Shown here: positions 58,740-64,000 of the stretch, in pieces
How positions within the stretch are numbered: position 1 is the stretch's first letter
Layout of the letters: each line of letters starts with the position of its first letter
Assembly (NCBI RefSeq): GCF_025345615.1
Contig: NZ_JAODWD010000006.1
Span: 124,001-188,000, forward strand
Direction of reading: 5' to 3'
From: Mycobacterium deserti
Lineage (GTDB): Bacteria; Actinomycetota; Actinomycetes; Mycobacteriales; Mycobacteriaceae
Length of the DNA stretch: 64,000 bases
The notes under the pieces: generated by a model
Told to the model about the DNA's origin: nothing
Databases searched by the model: none
The model's input: the letters and a program-made list of their open reading frames with translations, nothing else
Program-made: the position numbers and the translations under genes

Positions 58740-59690
58740 ATGGTCGCAGTCCTCGAACCAGAGCAACGGACCTCCGTCCGACCCTGGGTCATGGCCGAAT
58801 TCCGTAAGCACAGCGGCAGCAACCTTGGCGGGTTCTTCGGCGCGGCGGCCTTCGACGAGGTGGCTCTGGTGCCAGTCGCCGCAGCCGTCGACAGGACGGG
58901 CCGATTCGCCGACAACTTCGTCGATCGTGGTGTGCGCAGCGGATTTTCAGCATTTCTCGCGATCTGGGGTGACGCCGAGGACCGCGCGGCCGAGGGGGCG
59001 CGGCTCAAGCGCCTGCATCGCGACGTTCGTGGCCGGGGTAGCGGCGACTTCGCCGACGTGCGCTACAGCGCACTGGACCCACAGTTGTGGAACTGGATCG
59101 CTGTCAGCGGACTCTTCCTGGTGCTGAACTCGTTCACCCCGTGCACCGGAATCACGATGACGGATGCCGAGCATGAAGCCGCCTACGCGCAGTTGCTCGA
59201 CGCGTTCGGTTCGCTGGAGCTACCCGGCAAGAGCGCCAAACTGCCCGCGACCTACGCCGATGCCGTGGACTACTACGAGTCGATGGTGCGCACTGAACTG
59301 CAGGCGAACCCGTTTCTGCAGCGTGTCACCACCAACCTGACCCGTCTTCCGCTGCCGACGTTGCTTCTGCCTGCGACGCTGCGGCGGGTGCTCGACCCGC
59401 CATGGCGGGTGCTGCGGCCGGTGGCCGGACGCGTCGTCAAGGTGTGCTCGTTCGGCATCCTGCACCCGGACATTCGGAACATGACGGGGTTCCGATGGGA
59501 GGCGCGCCACGACCGCGAGTTCGAGATCTACTGCCGGCTGCTGCAGGTGGCGTGGCGGGTGTTGCCGGACAAGCTGCTGTTGATTCCGTTGGCGCGTAAC
59601 CGCATTGAATACGAGAAGCTGGTGAGACTGCACAGGTCCGTTGCGCTCGAGTCGTTCGCACCGCCCGGCGGCGGTTGTCCCCTCGGCTGA
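58740..59690 (+). CDS. MpaB/DUF2236-family oxygenase under TetR control
   Basis: From the ATG at 58740, after GGGAGG (58730-58735), the protein is 316 residues. It has RPWVMAEFRKHSGSNLGGFFGAAAFDE at the start, VRSGFSAFLAIWGDAEDRAAEG with the His-bearing ARLKRLHRDVRG just after, and RWEARHDREFEIYCRLLQVAWR near the end. The all-helical fold is related to latex-clearing oxygenase and to MpaB. A different member lies near 24 kb. A TetR gene follows 13 bases later and a long inverted repeat precedes it, so regulation is likely. Substrate unknown. Confidence 0.86.
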   Translation: MVAVLEPEQRTSVRPWVMAEFRKHSGSNLGGFFGAAAFDEVALVPVAAAVDRTGRFADNFVDRGVRSGFSAFLAIWGDAEDRAAEGARLKRLHRDVRGRGSGDFADVRYSALDPQLWNWIAVSGLFLVLNSFTPCTGITMTDAEHEAAYAQLLDAFGSLELPGKSAKLPATYADAVDYYESMVRTELQANPFLQRVTTNLTRLPLPTLLLPATLRRVLDPPWRVLRPVAGRVVKVCSFGILHPDIRNMTGFRWEARHDREFEIYCRLLQVAWRVLPDKLLLIPLARNRIEYEKLVRLHRSVALESFAPPGGGCPLG

Positions 59691-59703
59691 CTACGGTAGA
59701 TCG

Positions 59704-60285
59704 ATGCGACGCACCAGCGCCAGCCGTCCGGAGCAGGAGACGGCCATCCTGAAAGCCGCCGCCGAAGAGGTCGCGCTGGTCGGAGTCGGCCGGCTGAGCA
59801 TGGACGTCGTTGCCCGGCAGGCCGGCGTCAGCCGCAGCACGCTCTATCGCCGGTTCCCCAGTCGCGATGCGCTGGTCACCGAATTAGCCCGTCAGACATT
59901 CGATTTCGCGATGGCACGCCTGCAAACCGTCTCGGTCGACGCGGGCCCGGAAGAGGCCGCGGTCGCGGCGTTCCGCGAGGGGGTGCGCCTGCTCACCGGC
60001 GAGCCGGTGATGCGCAGGTTCCTCCAATTGGACGGTGACTTCACCGCGACCAGCGGCATGTTCGACGAGGCCCGGCTCTTTCTGAGCAGCGCGTCGACGG
60101 CAATGGCCAAGGCGCTGCGCGCGGCGGGCGCGACGATGCCGGACAAGGATCTGCTCGCGGTCGCCGAAGTGCACATCCGGTTGGCGGCGTCGCTGGTCCA
60201 GGTGACCACTGCGGTGCTCGACGTCAACGACGATGACGCCGTCACGGCGTACGCCCGTTCGTATCTGGCGCCACTCGTTTCGTGA
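59704..60285 (+). CDS. TetR/AcrR family transcriptional regulator
   Basis: A 193-residue regulator with the N-terminal HTH GVGRLSMDVVARQAGVSRSTLYRRFPS and a helical ligand domain containing GEPVMRRFLQLDGDF. The ATG at 59704 follows the MpaB-type stop by 13 bases, so the two are cotranscribed. The operator candidate at 58688-58722 is in front of the pair. The regulator probably responds to the MpaB substrate or its product; both are inference. Confidence 0.88.
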   Translation: MRRTSASRPEQETAILKAAAEEVALVGVGRLSMDVVARQAGVSRSTLYRRFPSRDALVTELARQTFDFAMARLQTVSVDAGPEEAAVAAFREGVRLLTGEPVMRRFLQLDGDFTATSGMFDEARLFLSSASTAMAKALRAAGATMPDKDLLAVAEVHIRLAASLVQVTTAVLDVNDDDAVTAYARSYLAPLVS

Positions 60286-60291
60286 GCCGGC

Positions 60292-60864
60292 TCAGCCGGA
60301 ATGCTGCGTCAACGGCTGCTCCCAGCCGTTGACCATCTGCTCCGGTGCGTCGGGCTCGTGGGGTTCGTCGTGCGGCTCATCGGCGGGGCGAAGGTGTTCG
60401 GTGCCGGGCACCCCGCCGAGCGCGGCGATGAGTTCCCTGACCTTCGCAGCTTCCTCTTCGGTCGGAATCTCGCCGGCTTCGAGGTCGTCGATCAGGTCGG
60501 GGCGCAGCCCGGCGCCGTTGGCGACTTCCGCCGCGGTCAACTTCGCCTCGATGCGCGCGGCGTACAACTGTTGACCCAGACTCGCCCCCGGCGCTGCTGC
60601 GGCGCGGGCCATCAACGAGTCGTAGCGCCGTCGAACGTCGCTGAGCGCCACGATCACCGAGGACGTCGACCTGTTGCGGCTTGCTGCCTCGGTGAGTCCG
60701 GACCGGAGCTTGCGCAGACCGGAGAGTACGACGTCGGCGCGCTTGTGGAACTTCTTGTCCTCGGGGAACGGCAGCGCGTCGATGGCGGCGGTGTACATGT
60801 GCATCGCGGCATCGGAAAGACTGACGATGACGGACGATTCACCTTCCTGCGGCGCATGTTCCAT
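60292..60864 (-). CDS. XRE-like helix-turn-helix protein, unknown function
   Basis: A 190-residue protein from the ATG at 60864. The N-terminal 110 residues are helical (SSVIVSLSDAAMHMYTAAID, then KKFHKRADVVLSGLRKLRSG) and the C-terminal part has a Cro/C1-type HTH, LGQQLYAARIEAKLTAAEVANGAGLRPDLIDDLEAG, followed by an acidic tail. It could bind DNA, but the HTH has a weak second helix. It is divergent from a coiled-coil membrane protein gene and converges on the TetR gene. Function not known. Confidence 0.7.
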   Translation of the reverse strand: MEHAPQEGESSVIVSLSDAAMHMYTAAIDALPFPEDKKFHKRADVVLSGLRKLRSGLTEAASRNRSTSSVIVALSDVRRRYDSLMARAAAAPGASLGQQLYAARIEAKLTAAEVANGAGLRPDLIDDLEAGEIPTEEEAAKVRELIAALGGVPGTEHLRPADEPHDEPHEPDAPEQMVNGWEQPLTQHSG

Positions 60865-60967
60865 CGGTCCTCGATTCTCGCTGGGGTTCGCGACGAGGTT
60901 AGCGTCAATGGCGGGCATGCACACGCCCCTTAGAGTTCGTCGGGGCAAGCAAGACGGGAGGCCGAGG

Positions 60968-61888
60968 ATGACCGAATTGGCGCAGTCCCACGCCGCCGCC
61001 GAACGGAAGTCCCCGGGTAGCGACTACCTCCCGCCGCCCGCCGGTGAAATGTCGAGTGGCGGACAGCGCCCGCGCGGCGGAGTCGGTGTGTGGCGGGTGG
61101 GCGTCGGGGTCGCCGGCGCCGTCACGGGTCTGGGTCTGATCGCGTGGTTCGTCTTCTTCGGCCCCGGCGACTCCGGCGCCAGGTCGGAGTGGTTCTTCGG
61201 CGGGGCAGTGCTCGTCGCGGTGCTGGTGTCGATGTGGCAGACCCACGTCGTTCTTCGGCAGTCGCGCCGGGACGCGGCCGACGCCGCGAAGCGGATGCGT
61301 CGTGAACTCGCTCAGGCGCAGGAGCGCTCGGCTCGCGAGTTGGCGCTCGCGCGCTCCATTCACGAGGCGGAGATGGATGCGCAGCGTCAGCTGGCGCGCG
61401 CCGAGTTGGTGGCACAGGCGGAGTTGGCGCGCGTCGAGCGCGTTCACCTGCTCGCGCAGCAGCAGCGGTTGGCGATGATCGAGGTGTCGCGAGCGGTCAA
61501 CGCCCACACCCAGGCGTTGGCGGCGCTGTGGAACCAGGGCGCCACCGTGTTGCGCATCGAGGACCGCGAGGCGCGCGAACGGGCGATGAGCCCGATCTTC
61601 GAGCAGATCAGCCAAGTCGTGAAGGATTTCTCCGTCGAGCTGGCCAACGCCCATCTGCTCATCGAGGACGACCGCCTCAGCCGGGCGTTGACCCGGGTCA
61701 ACGAAGCCGTCCTGGCGGCCATGCACGTCGCCGAAGATGTGCACGTCGCGGTGGTGGACGGGCACGCGCCGGATCCGGCGGCGGTATCCGCGGCGCAGAA
61801 GCTCATGCACGAGCGGGCGGCTGAAGCGCGCCGTTTGGCCTGGAGTCTGCTGCGCGCCGGGCTCGACGAGGCGGCCGCTGATAGCTGA
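60968..61888 (+). CDS. Coiled-coil membrane protein, unknown function
   Basis: A 306-residue protein from an ATG after GGGAGG. It has two membrane helices (about 49-67, GVAGAVTGLGLIAWFVFF, and about 77-91, FGGAVLVAVLVSMW), then a long Arg/Ala/Glu-rich coiled coil (about 95-165, with AKRMRRELAQAQERSARELAL) and a helical C-terminal domain with VERVHLLAQQQRLAMIEVSRA. Most of it should be cytoplasmic. Coiled coils next to a membrane suggest scaffolding or envelope linkage; no family is recognised. It is followed by a small DUF7218-type gene. Confidence 0.72.
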   Translation: MTELAQSHAAAERKSPGSDYLPPPAGEMSSGGQRPRGGVGVWRVGVGVAGAVTGLGLIAWFVFFGPGDSGARSEWFFGGAVLVAVLVSMWQTHVVLRQSRRDAADAAKRMRRELAQAQERSARELALARSIHEAEMDAQRQLARAELVAQAELARVERVHLLAQQQRLAMIEVSRAVNAHTQALAALWNQGATVLRIEDREARERAMSPIFEQISQVVKDFSVELANAHLLIEDDRLSRALTRVNEAVLAAMHVAEDVHVAVVDGHAPDPAAVSAAQKLMHERAAEARRLAWSLLRAGLDEAAADS

Positions 61889-61935
61889 ATCGGCCAAGCG
61901 GGTACTCCACACAGACGGAGTCCGAGGAGGAAACA

Positions 61936-62100
61936 ATGGCCAAGGATCACGGTTCCAGCGTCAAGAACGACAAGCAATACGAGGGCCTGCGGAAAAAGGG
62001 CATGAGCAAGCAGCGCGCAGCGGCAATCTCCAACTCGCCGGGCGCCTCCAAGCGCGGCGGCAAGAATTCCGGCAAGGGCGGCAAGAAGTCCGGTTCCTAG
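61936..62100 (+). CDS. Small basic protein, DUF7218-like
   Basis: A 54-residue protein starts at an ATG five bases after AGGAGG. MAKDHGSSVKNDKQYEGLRK is the family's standard N-terminus, followed by GMSKQRAAAISNSPGASKRG and a Lys/Gly/Ser tail. Similar proteins are widespread in actinobacteria and other bacteria. The middle reads as a short helix-turn-helix-like unit and the tail is basic, so nucleic-acid binding is plausible, but no function is established. It lies 47 bases after the coiled-coil gene. Confidence 0.82.
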   Translation: MAKDHGSSVKNDKQYEGLRKKGMSKQRAAAISNSPGASKRGGKNSGKGGKKSGS

Positions 62101-62154
62101 AACGGCGCGGCGAGATGTCGCAGCCGGTCCGATGCTGCGCCTGAATTGCCGTCT

Positions 62155-62379
62155 CTACGGGTGAGACGGCGCCGGCGGGGCGGCGGCAACGCACAGTCCG
62201 GTCTGCGAGTCGAGGACTTTGCCTGGAATGCAGAACGACGAACAGCCGTAGATGACGCCCGTTTGCCCCGGAGGGCAGCAGCAGTTGCCGGGCTGCGCCG
62301 CGGCGATGGCCGGTGAAACCAGTGTTCCCAGGGCCGCCGCTGTGAACGCCGCCGCCGCAAACCTTCGCACTCGGGTCAT
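62155..62379 (-). CDS. Small secreted Cys-rich protein
   Basis: A 74-residue precursor with a Sec signal peptide (TRVRRFAAAAFTAAALGTLV, cleavage likely after AIAAA). The mature peptide is about 45 residues with six Cys in CCCPPGQTGVIYGC, SSFCIPGK and TGLCVAAAP. This may fold around three disulfides. It has no known relatives that I recognise. It lies 22 bases upstream of the SelO stop on the same strand, in the same direction, and downstream of it in transcription order. Confidence 0.55.
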   Translation of the reverse strand: MTRVRRFAAAAFTAAALGTLVSPAIAAAQPGNCCCPPGQTGVIYGCSSFCIPGKVLDSQTGLCVAAAPPAPSHP

Positions 62380-62401
62380 GTACCTGAGTGTATGCCCGGC
62401 A

Positions 62402-63865
62402 CTACGTTCCGCAGAAGGTTCGGTAGGTACCGAAATCATCCGGCGCCGGTTGGGCGTACCTCTCCAGCCCCGGCCGTTCGTCGTAGGGCGCGGCGAGCAC
62501 CGCAAGAAGTTGCTGTAGCGGGCCGAGATCGCCGGCGGTCGCGGCCTTCAACGCCTCCTCGACGAGGTGGTTACGCGGGATGTACACCGGGTTGGCGCGG
62601 TCCATCGCGTCGCCGTCGGGATCGAGGGCACGCCAGCGCGCCAACCAGTCGTCGAACGCGGCGAGGTCGACGAATTCGCCGCGGGCCGGCTCGAGGTCAC
62701 CGCGAGCGGCGCTGCCGAGGCGGCGGAAGAACGACGTGAAGTCGACGCGGCTCTGCTGCAACTGTGCGAAGAGGTCCTCGACCAGCGCCATGACGGCATC
62801 GTTGTCGGCCGCACCGCGAAGGCCCAGCTTGGCGCGCATGCCGTCCGACAACGCCGCCGCGTAGCGCGCCGGAAACCCCCGCAGCGATTCCTCCGCGATC
62901 GCCACCGCGCGGTCCTGCTCGTCGGCGAACAACGGCAGCAGTGTCTCGGCGAAGCGGGCGAGGTTCCACACCGCGATCGACGGCTGGTTGCCGTAGGCGT
63001 AGCGGCCCCAGGAGTCGATCGAGCTGAACACCGTGGCCGGGTCGTAGGCCTCCATGAAGGCGCACGGGCCGTAGTCGATGGTCTCGCCGGAGATGGTCAT
63101 GTTGTCGGTGTTCATCACGCCGTGCACAAACCCCACCGACATCCACTGCGCGATCAGCGTGGCCTGCACTGCCGACACTGATTCGAACAAGGCGAGGTAC
63201 GGCTGCTCGGCCCTCGCAGCAGTGGGGTGATGCCGCGCAATCGCATGGTCGGCAAGGCGGCGCAGCAGATCGAGATCACCGCTGGCGGCCGCGTACTGAA
63301 AGCTGCCGACCCGCAGATGGCTGCTCGCGACGCGGGCCAGTACGGCGCCGGGCAGCAGTGTCTCGCGCGCCACCTGGCGGCCCGTCGCGACCACGGCCAG
63401 TGACCGGGTGGTGGGGATGCCCAAGGCATGCATCCCCTCGCTGACGATGTACTCGCGCAGCATCGGCCCGACCGCGGCGAGACCGTCGCCGCCGCGCGAG
63501 AAGGGACTGGCGCCGGAGCCCTTGAGGTGAATGTCGCGAGCAGCGCCGGAAGCGTCGGTGAGCTCGCCGAGCAGCAGCGCCCGCCCGTCGCCCAGCCGCG
63601 GCACGAAACCGCCGAACTGGTGCCCGGAGTAAGCCTGCGCCACCGGGTTGGCGCCGCCGGGAACCAGGTTGCCGGTCAGGAAGCGGACACCGTCTGGCTC
63701 TCGCAGCCACTGGGCGTCCAATCCGAGTTCGCCCGCCAACCGCTCATTGAGCACCAGCAGTTGCGGGTCGGGAGTCTCTTCGGCCTTCCATTGAACCGCC
63801 ATCTCGGGCAGTTCACGGGCGAACCGGTCATCCAGGACGAGGGTCGTTGCGGGGGAGGTGCTCAC
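62402..63865 (-). CDS. selO: Protein adenylyltransferase SelO
   Basis: A 487-residue pseudokinase of the SelO/YdiU family. It has YSGHQFGGFVPRLGDGRALLLGE, KGSGASPFSRGGDGLAAVGP, GIPTTRSLAVVATG and GVMNTDNMTISGETIDYGPC with Asn/Asp metal ligands. SelO transfers AMP to Ser, Thr or Tyr of target proteins and is linked to oxidative stress in bacteria. The sequence ends with a Cys near the C-terminus (YRTFCGT), at the place where selenocysteine sits in eukaryotic SelO. Start GTG. It is about 10 bases downstream of the LLM-type gene on the same strand. Confidence 0.93.
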   Translation of the reverse strand: MSTSPATTLVLDDRFARELPEMAVQWKAEETPDPQLLVLNERLAGELGLDAQWLREPDGVRFLTGNLVPGGANPVAQAYSGHQFGGFVPRLGDGRALLLGELTDASGAARDIHLKGSGASPFSRGGDGLAAVGPMLREYIVSEGMHALGIPTTRSLAVVATGRQVARETLLPGAVLARVASSHLRVGSFQYAAASGDLDLLRRLADHAIARHHPTAARAEQPYLALFESVSAVQATLIAQWMSVGFVHGVMNTDNMTISGETIDYGPCAFMEAYDPATVFSSIDSWGRYAYGNQPSIAVWNLARFAETLLPLFADEQDRAVAIAEESLRGFPARYAAALSDGMRAKLGLRGAADNDAVMALVEDLFAQLQQSRVDFTSFFRRLGSAARGDLEPARGEFVDLAAFDDWLARWRALDPDGDAMDRANPVYIPRNHLVEEALKAATAGDLGPLQQLLAVLAAPYDERPGLERYAQPAPDDFGTYRTFCGT

Positions 63866-63875
63866 CCCATCCAGA

Positions 63876-64000
63876 CTACGACGCGGTCTTCGCCGGAACG
63901 GATCCGCGAAGGGCCGGGATCACCTCCGTCGCCAGGTGCTCGAATTCGCTGCGGCGTTCCTTGGGCGGCAGGTCGAACACGAACTCGGTCATGCCGATGG
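63876..64000 (-). CDS. C-terminal end of a probable LLM-class oxidoreductase (partial)
   Basis: The last 41 codons of a gene entering from the right edge. The visible sequence IGMTEFVFDLPPKERRSEFE leading to HLATEVIPALRGSV is typical of the last helix of LLM-class flavin or F420 oxidoreductases. The active region is outside the window, so the family call is tentative. The stop (TAG at 63876-63878) is 10 bases before the SelO GTG, so the two are cotranscribed. Confidence 0.5.
   Translation of the reverse strand, partial: IGMTEFVFDLPPKERRSEFEHLATEVIPALRGSVPAKTAS

Noticed and set aside
1..64000. Mobile element or prophage
   Set aside because: No transposase, integrase, terminal inverted repeats or tRNA attachment site was seen; the only gene remnant fits a simple deletion.

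Overview
The window looks like chromosomal DNA from a fast-growing mycobacterium (Mycolicibacterium-like). The basis is strongly GC-biased codon use with many GTG/TTG starts, a fused HadA/HadB-type MaoC dehydratase, a cutinase, F420-type LLM and PPOX oxidoreductases, paired acyl-CoA dehydrogenases, an Acg-type nitroreductase, a Nei2-type glycosylase, two MpaB/DUF2236 oxygenases and a P450 resembling M. tuberculosis CYP136. I saw no rRNA, tRNA, CRISPR array, insertion sequence, prophage or replication origin. Genes are dense on both strands. No gene-free stretch exceeds about 300 bases; the longest gaps are about 100-170 bp divergent promoter regions.

1-13.4 kb: end of a probable methyltransferase, NDH-2, MalQ, MaoC dehydratase, hydrolase plus FKBP lipoprotein, an MFS carrier, a Tat-exported glycosidase, a VOC protein, three small ORFs, an acyltransferase, a dienelactone hydrolase and a proline-rich membrane protein. 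13.4-17.1 kb: TetR regulator with a 26-bp palindrome, divergent from an unknown gene, an SDR and a P450. 17.1-25.3 kb: TupA-like ATP-grasp, zinc ribbon, lipoprotein, LLM enzyme, two acyl-CoA dehydrogenases, Acg-like nitroreductase, MpaB oxygenase and PPOX enzyme. 25.4-31.7 kb: thioesterase, a YCII/DGPF protein coupled to an ECF42-like sigma factor, an SQR-like flavoprotein, TenA and a MarR-MFS pair. 32.2-35.7 kb: a coupled SnoaL/epimerase/monooxygenase/SnoaL operon. 36-43.5 kb: GltB-like FMN enzyme, a duplicated-domain protein, Nei2 plus TetR with two operators, cutinase, a decayed hydrolase and threonine aldolase.

43.7-52.7 kb holds the most unusual material. One gene encodes a haem peroxidase of the animal type with two C-terminal peptidoglycan-binding repeats. 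A three-gene unit (50073 down to 47722, minus strand) encodes an 82-residue peptide made of three 23-residue Asp/Gly/His/Asn-rich repeats, a JmjC/cupin-type Fe(II)/2-oxoglutarate oxygenase, and an overlapping thioredoxin-like [2Fe-2S] (sucraseferredoxin) protein. The arrangement suggests a ribosomally made, post-translationally hydroxylated peptide system. That role is inference; the gene order, repeats, motifs and overlaps are visible.

52-64 kb: MarR/Bcr-CflA pair with a palindromic operator, metallophosphoesterase, aldo/keto reductase, esterase, SPL-like radical SAM protein, an MpaB oxygenase-TetR pair with a near-perfect 13-bp-arm inverted repeat, an XRE-like regulator, a coiled-coil membrane protein, a small Cys-rich secreted protein, SelO, and the end of a probable LLM oxidoreductase.
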